DNA of 11,788 nucleotides from Bacillota bacterium. Lineage in GTDB: Bacteria > Bacillota > Dethiobacteria > SKNC01. Shown one piece after another: positions 5,317 through 11,788 of the stretch. The notes beneath the pieces were generated by a model. That model saw only the letters and a list, made by a program, of their open reading frames with translations, was not told the DNA's origin and ran no database searches. The translations under genes were made by a program, and so were the position numbers. The stretch is from the NCBI GenBank assembly GCA_007121375.1, contig SKLX01000069.1, positions 1 through 11,788 on the forward strand, in the 5' to 3' direction. Positions within the stretch are counted from its first letter, which is position 1. The number at the start of each line of letters is the position of its first letter.

Positions 5317-7950
5317 CTAATCCCCCTCTCTTTTTTCTTCCATATATTTTATCACAAGTTTTAATTCATCGTCACGGTTTTTGACCTGTCTATCCATTTT
5401 AGCCTTTTTTAACTCCCGGAGAGCCTCCTTAAAAATTGGCCCAGGTTCATATCCCAGTTCCTTAAGGTCTTTGCCGGTTATGAGGGGGGATTCCTCCCTT
5501 AATCTTTCCAGGTATTCCTTTATATATCCCCACACTCTAAGGTTATTGGCGCAGGCACTAAAAAAAATCATGCTTTCCATAGGAAAGCCCTCTAAAAGCT
5601 CATAAACGGTGCTGGGCCGGACTCCCTTTACCGAAAGGGTTTTAACCACCCGGGGAGCCTCCTCCAGGGTCCTTCGTACGGTTCTTTTTACTTCCCTTCC
5701 TGCCCTCATCTTATAAAGAAGGGTAGGCACCCTTTCCACGGGAGTAAAATAGTAAATGGCACACAGGTAAGGGATAGATTTTCTTATCCTTTTCATTCCC
5801 AGCTCATGAATAAAATAATCGGTAACCTTATGGACCTCCTCCAGTAAATTAACTAGTTCTGGATTCAGTTCCGCCTGGGGGAACAAAAAGGTCCAGAGCT
5901 TAAGGTCCTGGAGCCTTTTTAAAACTTTCAGGGGATTTTCCTCCTGGAAGATAAGGCTTAACTCTTCAAATATCCTTTCCCTGCTTACTTTATTTATAAC
6001 CCGGGTTTTCACTGCATTTTTTAGAAAACCCATAGTTTCTTCCTCAATGATAAAATTAAACCTCTGTTCAAAGCGAAGGGCCCTGAGAATACGCAAGGGA
6101 TCCTCTACAAAGCTTAAATTGTACAGAACCCGGATAATTCCCAATCTTAAATCCCTTAAACCATCAAAAAAATCCAGGAGCCAGCCAAAATTTTCAACAT
6201 TGAGTTGAAAAGCTAAAGTGTTTATGGTGAAGTCCCGGCGGTAAAGGTCCTGCTTGATGTTACTCAGTTCTACCTGGGGAAGGGCCCCCGGTTGAGCATA
6301 AAACTCCATTCTGGCAGTGGCCAGGTCTATCCTGAGCCCATCCCTTAGCACAATTTTAGCAGTACCAAACTGGTCAAAGGTAGTAAGCTTACCGTCCAAA
6401 AATTTATTAAGTTCCCGGGCAAATTCTATAGCATCAGGCTCCACCACCAGGTCTATATCATAGTTTTCTCTACCCAGAATCAAATCCCGGACAAAGCCAC
6501 CCACGGCAAAAACTTTGCGGTTGGTATAGTCTCCCTTTTGTCCCAGCAAAAAAAGAAGTCCCTGGATTCTTTTGGGTAAACGATTATTAATCAGATAGGT
6601 CAAATCATTCAAGGTCTCCAACTCTTCATCCTTACCTCCTCGGGTGGCCGCTCCTTCACCTTCTCTATGATGCCTGACTTTAATAACGTTGGTCCTGGTT
6701 ACAATTCCTAAAATCCGTCCCTTTTCATCAGTTACAGGCAGCCGTCCCAGATCCTTGTTTACCATTATTTCTTCTATATCCTTAAAGGGAGTATCCGGCC
6801 TTACTGTTTCCACCTTGCTGGACATATAAGCTTTAACGGGAGCGTGTCCCAAACCGTGCCGCTTAGCCTTTTCCAGGTCATTCCTAGATATAACCCCTAA
6901 CAGCTTTCCTTTATCGGTAATGGGCAAACCACTGTGGCCGTATGTTACTAAAAGTGACCAGGCCTCTTCCACGGTGTCTTTGGGAGATATACTCCTAACC
7001 GGGTAAGACATTATATCTAGGGCCGTTACCGCCGGCTTCATTTTTTTATTTAAATCCCCCAGGATACTATTTTTTGTCTCCTGGAGGCTTTTATCCCTAA
7101 CCACGGCAGAAGCTGCCCTTTCATGGCCCCCACCACCATAGGGTTCAAATAGTTTCTTCAGGTTAATCCTATCAGTTTTGCACCTTCCTACCAGGTGTAC
7201 CCTGTCTTCCATTTTTACAATAAGGATTATAAGGTCTACATTTTCAATATCCATAAGCCGGTTGCTTACAAAGGACAGGCCCCTTATTTCCTCCTCCATT
7301 TCTCCAAGGGAGATGGCAGCTCTAAGGCCCTGGAATTCATGGATTTCCGTACTATCCATTAAAAATTCCAGCAAATATTTTTGCTTTTCAGTAAGGGGGC
7401 GCCCTATAAAATTTCTGATAACATTAAAATCCATGCCCTGTTCCGCCAGGTATTTTAAGGCTCCAATTTCCCTCTGGGTGGTAGTAGAAAAAGTAAAACA
7501 ACCTGTATCCTCATACAATCCCAGGGCAAACAGGGTGGCTTCCTCAGGGGTAATTTTGATATTTCCCCTGATAATAATTTCCAACAGAATGGTAACAGTA
7601 GCTCCCGTCTTTTCAGCGAACTTTTCTGCATTTTCTATCGTGTCTTCAAAACTATCCCCGTGATGATCGTAAACAATCTTACGGGGAATATTATCCAGGT
7701 GGTGGGTCAGTAGGCCCAGGCGAGAAGCCTGCTGGGTATCTACAATCACCAGTTCTTCAACTTTATCCAGGTCAACCTGGGAGAGCTTTTTAAAGGGAAA
7801 AATATTTTTATATAAGGAAACAAATTCCTTGACATTTTCATTTACCCTGCCGGGAAGGAGCATTATTGAATCAGGATATATTTTACTGGCAGCCACCAGG
7901 CTGGCTAATCCATCAAAATCTGTATTAATGTGGGTAGTAATTACCCGCAT
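5317..7950 (-). CDS. Fusion of DHH phosphoesterase, two CBS domains and class II tRNA nucleotidyltransferase
   Basis: An 877-aa multidomain enzyme. Residues 1-300 are a DHH/DHHA1 phosphoesterase of the NrnA-like group with its metal ligands in place: THINTDFDG (6-14; H7, D11, D13), D71, DHH at 95-97, D148 in YEDTG, and DHHA1 motif GGGGHERAAS (272-281). Two CBS domains, expected to bind adenine nucleotides, span about 308-365 and 370-425. The C-terminal half is a class II tRNA nucleotidyltransferase/poly(A) polymerase: GGFVRD (484-489), catalytic DID (498-500), flexible-loop region around R547-E549, RRDFTINTLA (571-580) and EDPLR (616-620). EDxxR is the form seen in CCA/A-adding enzymes rather than in true poly(A) polymerases. 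Long fusions of this kind include the A-adding enzyme of Aquifex, so A-addition to tRNA 3' ends is the likeliest role; full CCA addition cannot be excluded. First gene of its operon, ATG at 7950 preceded by GGGAGAGGG. Confidence 0.93.
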   Translation of the reverse strand: MRVITTHINTDFDGLASLVAASKIYPDSIMLLPGRVNENVKEFVSLYKNIFPFKKLSQVDLDKVEELVIVDTQQASRLGLLTHHLDNIPRKIVYDHHGDSFEDTIENAEKFAEKTGATVTILLEIIIRGNIKITPEEATLFALGLYEDTGCFTFSTTTQREIGALKYLAEQGMDFNVIRNFIGRPLTEKQKYLLEFLMDSTEIHEFQGLRAAISLGEMEEEIRGLSFVSNRLMDIENVDLIILIVKMEDRVHLVGRCKTDRINLKKLFEPYGGGGHERAASAVVRDKSLQETKNSILGDLNKKMKPAVTALDIMSYPVRSISPKDTVEEAWSLLVTYGHSGLPITDKGKLLGVISRNDLEKAKRHGLGHAPVKAYMSSKVETVRPDTPFKDIEEIMVNKDLGRLPVTDEKGRILGIVTRTNVIKVRHHREGEGAATRGGKDEELETLNDLTYLINNRLPKRIQGLLFLLGQKGDYTNRKVFAVGGFVRDLILGRENYDIDLVVEPDAIEFARELNKFLDGKLTTFDQFGTAKIVLRDGLRIDLATARMEFYAQPGALPQVELSNIKQDLYRRDFTINTLAFQLNVENFGWLLDFFDGLRDLRLGIIRVLYNLSFVEDPLRILRALRFEQRFNFIIEEETMGFLKNAVKTRVINKVSRERIFEELSLIFQEENPLKVLKRLQDLKLWTFLFPQAELNPELVNLLEEVHKVTDYFIHELGMKRIRKSIPYLCAIYYFTPVERVPTLLYKMRAGREVKRTVRRTLEEAPRVVKTLSVKGVRPSTVYELLEGFPMESMIFFSACANNLRVWGYIKEYLERLREESPLITGKDLKELGYEPGPIFKEALRELKKAKMDRQVKNRDDELKLVIKYMEEKREGD

Positions 7951-7984
7951 TTTACACCCTCTCCCCGTTTTTTGTACAAACTTA

Positions 7985-7993
7985 ATTATACCA
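7985..7993 (-). promoter_or_regulatory. Extended -10 promoter of the tRNA nucleotidyltransferase-trpS-scpAB operon
   Basis: The minus strand reads TGGTATAAT, a perfect TATAAT preceded by the TGn extended -10 motif. It sits 34 nt before the ATG at 7950, directly downstream of the terminator of the preceding unit. The -35 region (17 nt upstream, falling in the terminator T-tract) is a poor match to TTGACA, as is common for extended -10 promoters. No other credible promoter lies in the following 6.6 kb of tightly spaced genes. Confidence 0.7.
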
Positions 7994-8004
7994 TATATTT
8001 GTAA

Positions 8005-8037
8005 AGCTAAAAAGGAGCAAATTAAACTGCTCCTTTT
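8005..8037 (-). terminator. Rho-independent terminator overlapping the 3' end of the second HgdB-like gene
   Basis: Perfect 10-bp inverted repeat, AAAAGGAGCA (8010-8019) with TGCTCCTTTT (8028-8037), around an 8-nt loop. On the minus strand the stem ends in TTTTT followed by AGC, a short U-tract. The stop codon TAA of the upstream gene (8022-8024) lies inside the loop, and its last three codons form the ascending arm. It separates this unit from the promoter at 7985. Confidence 0.8.
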
Positions 8038-9125
8038 AATTCCTGGTTATACTTTTTCTGAGACAGGAGGTCCAGGAAGGCCTCCAGCCGGGTAACAAAA
8101 CCCGCCTTTCCCGAATGTTCATCCAGGGAAAAGGATATAAGGGGAATTTTATAGTCCTTGCTCACTTCCGGCAAAATGCTCTGGGCCACTATTTCCGGGG
8201 TACAGGTGAAGGGCAGGATATGAACAACTCCATCAAAATTATCCCGGGAATATAAAATGGTTCTACCTACCGACTCCAGGCCGTGGCCCCCTACAAAATG
8301 ATTAAGATAGCCCTGGGCAACTTTTTTAATCTCTTCACCCTCCCTGGACCTGAAAGCTTTGGGAAATAAGTGTTCTTTTATCCAGTGGCCCAGGTATATG
8401 CTCCTGTCCACCTCTACTCCCATTTCACCCAAAGTTTTCTCTATATCCAGGTTAGCGTAGGGCTCTAAAACCATATATATTTCCCCTACTATACCAATCT
8501 TTAAAGGAGGCCGGTCCAGGGTCTTTTTATCTACAGAATTTAAAAGTTCCTTTCCCTTATCCAGGGACCAGGTAATATCTTCGTGGGTTCTAGCTTTTAC
8601 AATTAGCTTTTGGGCCCTCTCATAAAGAACAGTGGTTGCTCCCTTTTTTTTCTCGTAGGGTCTAATTTTGAGGGACATTTCATGGAGAACATCCAGGGCT
8701 AAAACCTGTTTCCAGGCAATATTTATCACCTCCCAGATTTCTGACCAGGAACGGTGATTGCCCAATCTTTTAATGTTAGCCAAAAGGCCCCATAAACTGC
8801 CCTGAGGAGGTTCCAGAACAATCAATTCAAAGTTATATCCCAGATCTGTTAGGATTTCCCTCTGCACCTCAGCATAATAACCAAAACGGCAGGGACCAAC
8901 CCCTCCTGCCATTATAATAGTATCTGCCCCATTTTCCAAGGCCTCTATAAAGTTTCCTATGTTAACTTTAAGGGGGAAACAGGCAAACTCAGGAGAATGG
9001 CGAACTCCTAAAGTAACGGTTTTTTTAGTAATAGAAGGGGGCACCACCACCTCCTGGCCAAGTTCTTCAAAAATAGTTTTTAAAGGAACTGCCAGAGAAC
9101 CCATATGGGGAAATGTAATTTTCAT
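8022..9125 (-). CDS. HgdB-like acyl-CoA dehydratase/activase-related protein (COG3581-type)
   Basis: A 367-aa cytoplasmic protein of the uncharacterised family related to the D component of 2-hydroxyacyl-CoA dehydratases and to the C-terminal half of long BadF-type activases. Visible features are FEELGQEVVVPPSITKKT (19-36), C49 in PEFACFPLK, C79 in GGVGPCRFGYYAEVQ (75-89), EPYANLDIEKTLGEMGVEVD (221-240), C308 in PFTCTPEIVAQ, and the C-terminal block SLDEHSGKAGFVTRLEAFLD (333-352). Cys49, Cys79 and Cys308 are candidate ligands for an Fe-S cluster, by analogy with dehydratase subunits that use three cysteines. The substrate is unknown. ATG at 9125 is preceded by GGGGTGG, 20 bp after the paralogous upstream gene. 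The end of the gene folds into the terminator. Family assignment is firm, function is not. Confidence 0.85.
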   Translation of the reverse strand: MKITFPHMGSLAVPLKTIFEELGQEVVVPPSITKKTVTLGVRHSPEFACFPLKVNIGNFIEALENGADTIIMAGGVGPCRFGYYAEVQREILTDLGYNFELIVLEPPQGSLWGLLANIKRLGNHRSWSEIWEVINIAWKQVLALDVLHEMSLKIRPYEKKKGATTVLYERAQKLIVKARTHEDITWSLDKGKELLNSVDKKTLDRPPLKIGIVGEIYMVLEPYANLDIEKTLGEMGVEVDRSIYLGHWIKEHLFPKAFRSREGEEIKKVAQGYLNHFVGGHGLESVGRTILYSRDNFDGVVHILPFTCTPEIVAQSILPEVSKDYKIPLISFSLDEHSGKAGFVTRLEAFLDLLSQKKYNQELKGAV

Positions 9126-9145
9126 GTTACTTTACCACCCCTTTT

Positions 9146-10156
9146 TTATGCCGATTCCTTCTTAAATTTCACCATATCTACAAAAGCCTCCAGGCGGGTT
9201 AATATACCCGCCTCCCCTGAATGTTCATCCAGGGTCAAGAAGAGGAGGGGGATATTCCTGTGCCTTTTATAAATCCTTTCCACCAGCTCACCGATTAAGG
9301 AATCAGGCCCGCATCCAAAAGAAACTACCAGGACCACCCCATCTATTTTTTCTTTATCAAGGAGATAAAGGGCTGAACCCATGATCTCCTTTCCAAAGGT
9401 CCAGAAAATATCCTTTCTTAAATTTTTGATCCCTTCCATCTGGGCAGAGGGGGAAATCATTTCCCTGGTTATAATTTTTACCCCCATTTTTTTAAGCTTA
9501 CCGTATATATCCATGCTGATATATGGATCATTAAGGTTGTAGGAATGACCTAAAACCGCTATACGCAAGTTCTCCTCTACCGGGAGCTTTCCTTCACCCA
9601 GGGAAATGGCAGCCTCTTTCTTCTCTCTGTTTTCCCCTTCCCCCCTTTCAAGGCAGTCTAAAGGAGTAAATCCAGCAAGCATTTTTTCCTCATATCTTTT
9701 AAGCTCCTTCACAGCCTTCCGGTAAGCCAGGCAAATTTTGAAGGGATTAATGGTAAACTTCCTCCCCAGGGCATAAAGATCTTTATAAAACTCCCTCTTT
9801 TTCCTGGACAAATCCATTTTAAAATCCAGGAGGGGAGGAAGTTCTTCCATAAGGCTTTCAACCATATTGGGAAGCCCCAGGAACTTGGGACATAAATATC
9901 TCTTCTTTTCCACGCTGACCAGGCGTGGAACAAAGAGATAATCAATGCCTTTATTTTTCAGGTTGTCCACATGTCCGTAAAAAAGCTTAACTGGCAAACA
10001 GGTTTCATCCAGCGCCACCTTGACTCCGGAATCCAGTATGGTCTTGGTAGTCTTATCGGACAATACAACCTCCAAGCCCAGTTCCTCAAAAAATTTTTTC
10101 CAGGCGGGATAATAATCATAATATAAAAGGGCTCTAGGAATTCCTATGGCAGGCAT
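9146..10156 (-). CDS. HgdB-like acyl-CoA dehydratase/activase-related protein (DUF2229/COG3580-type)
   Basis: A 336-aa paralogue of the following gene, of the DUF2229/COG3580 group usually annotated acyl-CoA dehydratase activase-related protein. It begins with the characteristic IGIPRALLYYDYYPAWKKFF (4-23). The three cysteines C53 (DETCLPVK), C89 (RYLCPKFLGLPN) and C282 (SFGCGPDS) match in position those of its neighbour, and the C-terminus repeats the same block, TLDEHSGEAGILTRLEAFVD (308-327). Residues 170-195 are a charged linker. No ATP-binding BadF domain is fused to either protein. ATG at 10156 has an excellent ribosome site AAGGAGG 8 nt upstream and follows spoVAF by 30 bp. The two proteins probably form a heterodimer that holds an Fe-S cluster; this is inferred from the dehydratase family. 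Confidence 0.85.
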   Translation of the reverse strand: MPAIGIPRALLYYDYYPAWKKFFEELGLEVVLSDKTTKTILDSGVKVALDETCLPVKLFYGHVDNLKNKGIDYLFVPRLVSVEKKRYLCPKFLGLPNMVESLMEELPPLLDFKMDLSRKKREFYKDLYALGRKFTINPFKICLAYRKAVKELKRYEEKMLAGFTPLDCLERGEGENREKKEAAISLGEGKLPVEENLRIAVLGHSYNLNDPYISMDIYGKLKKMGVKIITREMISPSAQMEGIKNLRKDIFWTFGKEIMGSALYLLDKEKIDGVVLVVSFGCGPDSLIGELVERIYKRHRNIPLLFLTLDEHSGEAGILTRLEAFVDMVKFKKESA

Positions 10157-10176
10157 TTAAAAAACCTCCTTCCTTT

Positions 10177-10197
10177 AAAACTCTTTTTAAGAGTTTT
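10177..10197 (-). other. Hairpin enclosing the spoVAF stop codon
   Basis: Perfect 9-bp arms AAAACTCTT (10177-10185) and AAGAGTTTT (10189-10197) around a 3-nt loop, with the TAA stop (10187-10189) at the loop. The stem is AT-rich, and on the minus strand it ends in TTTT followed by AAAGG, so it is at best a weak terminator. It may attenuate or stabilise the transcript between spoVAF and the next gene. Confidence 0.45.
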
Positions 10198-11674
10198 CCT
10201 CGGGAAGCCTGTCGGTATCCCCTGGATCTAAGATGCTAGGCCTGATACTCTTTATAGGCACAGGACGCCTTACAATTACATCCAGTAAAGCCTGGGCGTT
10301 AAAGGGAATTAAAGGCCATAAGTAGGGTATATTAAAAGATTTGGTAAAAGCCATATTTAAAAAGACCAGAATGGTTCCCCCGATAAAACCAGCAAGTTTG
10401 AAATAACCTGTAGTGAGGAGTAAAAACAGGTGAATTATCCGGGTAGAAAGGCTCAATTCCCAGCTGGGAGTTGAGAACATTCCCACCGCCATTATGGCAA
10501 TGTAAAGAATAACCTCCGGGGCAAATAACCCTACCTCCACAGCTATTTCCCCCACCAAAATAGCCCCAATAAATCCCAGGGCCGTAGATATGGGAGCGGG
10601 AGTATGAATAGTAGCCATGCGAATTAGATCAATACCCAGATGGGCAAGTACAAACTGCAGGGTAAGGGGAACGTTACCCGCGTCATTAGGACCTATAAAT
10701 TCGAGGCCGGGAGGTAAAAGGCCCGGCTCCAGGGAAATTAATAACCATATAGGGCTGAGAAAAATAGCCGCAAACAGTCCCATAAAGCGAACCCACCGGA
10801 TGTAAATGCCGCTTACCAAATCCTGCCTGTACTCTTCAGCGTGTTGAACATGATGGAAGAAAGTAACAGGCGCTATCATAGCCGCTGGGGAAGTATCCAC
10901 AAATACTACTACATGGCCTTCCAGCAGGTGTATGGAGGCCACATCGGGCCTTTCGGTGTATCGTACCTTAGGGAAAATACCGTATTTCCCTTCGGTAATA
11001 AACTCCTCCACGGACTTTTCCGCCATGGGTAGGCCATCTATTTTAATCTTCTCCAGGCGGGACTTTACCCTATCCAGGACTTCCTGGTTAACTATATCGT
11101 TAATATAAATTAGGGCCACATCAGTTTTGGAGCGCTGTCCAATCTGAACAATCTCCGCTCTTAATCCCGGGTCCCTCAATCTTCTTCTTATCAAGGCTAC
11201 ATTAAACACCAGGGTTTCTACAAATCCATCCCGGGAGCCCCGGGTCAATTTTTCGATATCGGGCTCTTCAGGTTCTCTAACGGGATATTCCCTGGTATCT
11301 AAAACAATTCCCTTTTCTTCACCATCAATAAGCAAAACAGCAGGACCTGCAAGAACCTCTTTAATAACGTCATCCAGTTCCTCTACTTCGCTTAAATCCA
11401 TGTAAGGAATCCTTTCTTTAAAAATCTTTTGAAAGGGCCTAACACATATTTCTTCCCGATGGCTGGCAATCAAGGACTGCATAATTAAGGTAATCAGGTC
11501 CCCATTAGTAAAGCCATCAATAAAGATAAGAGCTACATTTTTGCCTCCAATCTTAAACTGGTGTATTATTACATCAAAACTCACTCCTACCCCTAATTCC
11601 TTTTCAATATAGCTTAGATTGTCCTCCAACTTTTTTCTTATTTTTTTATCCTGGTCTAATTTCTTTGCATCCAT
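10187..11674 (-). CDS. spoVAF: Spore germination protein SpoVAF (GerA family)
   Basis: A 495-aa inner spore membrane protein of the GerAA/GerBA/GerKA family, close in length to B. subtilis SpoVAF (about 490 aa), a GerAA-like subunit tied to nutrient germination and ion release. The N-terminal cytoplasmic region (1-290) carries LGVGVSFDVIIHQFKIGGKN (27-46), the family block GSRDGFVETLVFNVALIRRRLRDP (146-169), RSKTDVALIYINDIVN (181-196) and GHVVVFVDTSPAAMIAPVTFF (253-273). Transmembrane helices follow at about 294-315, 337-355, 362-383, 384-402 and 410-445, then a polar C-terminal tail. The VGVSFDV opening favours SpoVAF over GerAA proper. ATG at 11674 has GAGG 8 nt upstream. No spoVAE-like frame precedes it in the 114 bp visible, so here it seems detached from a spoVA operon and heads a unit with two HgdB-like genes. 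Confidence 0.92.
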   Translation of the reverse strand: MDAKKLDQDKKIRKKLEDNLSYIEKELGVGVSFDVIIHQFKIGGKNVALIFIDGFTNGDLITLIMQSLIASHREEICVRPFQKIFKERIPYMDLSEVEELDDVIKEVLAGPAVLLIDGEEKGIVLDTREYPVREPEEPDIEKLTRGSRDGFVETLVFNVALIRRRLRDPGLRAEIVQIGQRSKTDVALIYINDIVNQEVLDRVKSRLEKIKIDGLPMAEKSVEEFITEGKYGIFPKVRYTERPDVASIHLLEGHVVVFVDTSPAAMIAPVTFFHHVQHAEEYRQDLVSGIYIRWVRFMGLFAAIFLSPIWLLISLEPGLLPPGLEFIGPNDAGNVPLTLQFVLAHLGIDLIRMATIHTPAPISTALGFIGAILVGEIAVEVGLFAPEVILYIAIMAVGMFSTPSWELSLSTRIIHLFLLLTTGYFKLAGFIGGTILVFLNMAFTKSFNIPYLWPLIPFNAQALLDVIVRRPVPIKSIRPSILDPGDTDRLPEENS

Positions 11675-11706
11675 ATAATTTTCCTCTACTGCCCCTTACC
11701 TTACAA

Positions 11707-11729
11707 ATTATACAATACTTGCCTGGCAA
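11707..11729 (-). promoter_or_regulatory. Candidate promoter/operator of the spoVAF unit
   Basis: On the minus strand TATAAT (11707-11712) lies 32 nt before the ATG. Just upstream is a perfect palindrome TTGCC-A-GGCAA (11719-11729). TTGCCA is only 11 nt from TATAAT, too close to be its -35, and nothing at 16-18 nt resembles TTGACA. A weak forespore sigma-G-type reading also exists (ATATA, 17 nt, TATTGTA). The palindrome could be an operator. The rest of the leader to 11788 is AT-rich with no clear feature. Confidence 0.35.
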
Positions 11730-11788
11730 AGAGTTATATTTTAAAAAAATCTTAATAAAATGATACTTATCTTAACCCTTTGATAAAC

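Noticed and set aside
7178..7663. Plus-strand open frame of 161 codons
   Set aside because: Antisense to the conserved DHH domain; Ser/Ile/Pro-rich composition typical of a shadow frame.
9709..9945. Minus-strand frame of 78 codons inside the DUF2229 gene
   Set aside because: Overlaps a well-supported gene in another frame and shows no recognisable motif.
10177..10197. Hairpin at the spoVAF end taken as a full terminator
   Set aside because: AT-rich stem, 3-nt loop, and no U-tract after the stem; kept only as a hairpin.

Overview
This window is chromosomal DNA of an endospore-forming, low-to-moderate GC Firmicute, most likely an anaerobic Clostridia-type organism (the syntrophic or thermophilic Moorella/Carboxydothermus/Syntrophomonas side rather than Bacillus). 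The evidence is three sporulation or germination genes (spoVAF, gerW/ytfJ and a sporulation-type D,D-carboxypeptidase), the scpA-scpB pair, two HgdB-type acyl-CoA dehydratase-related proteins, and a tryptophanyl-tRNA synthetase carrying a putative iron-sulfur cysteine motif. I cannot name the species.

All ten protein genes lie on the minus strand, so transcription runs right to left. Three blocks can be seen. Block 1 (11674 to 8022) is spoVAF followed by two tandem paralogous HgdB-like genes. The gaps are 30 and 20 bp, and a rho-independent terminator overlaps the last stop codon. Block 2 (7950 to 1286) has an extended -10 promoter and then a DHH/CBS/CBS/tRNA-nucleotidyltransferase fusion, an M50 site-2-type protease, trpS, scpA, scpB, ytfI (DUF2953) and gerW. 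Its gaps are 3 to 39 bp with two or more overlaps, and it closes with a 9-bp perfect hairpin terminator. Block 3 is a D-Ala-D-Ala carboxypeptidase with its own leader; it runs off the left edge of the window.

Block 2 puts several housekeeping functions on one likely transcript: tRNA 3'-end maturation, tryptophan charging, and the SMC-kleisin complex. Two spore proteins (YtfI and GerW) sit at its end. The overall order spoVAF ... scpA-scpB ... dacB, all co-oriented, recalls the Bacillus subtilis region between spoVAF and dacB-spmA-spmB. I therefore expect spmA/spmB beyond the left edge, and I read the carboxypeptidase as DacB-like rather than DacF-like.

The most unusual content is the pair of HgdB-like proteins in an apparent operon with spoVAF, with no BadF-type ATPase activase visible. 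Next come the four-domain tRNA nucleotidyltransferase fusion with intact DHH catalytic residues and the TrpRS with a C-x20-C-x6-C-x2-C motif. I found no mobile elements, CRISPR arrays, tRNA or rRNA genes. Non-coding stretches are all under 150 bp; the largest are 1143-1285 (terminator plus dacB leader) and 11675-11788 (AT-rich spoVAF leader).
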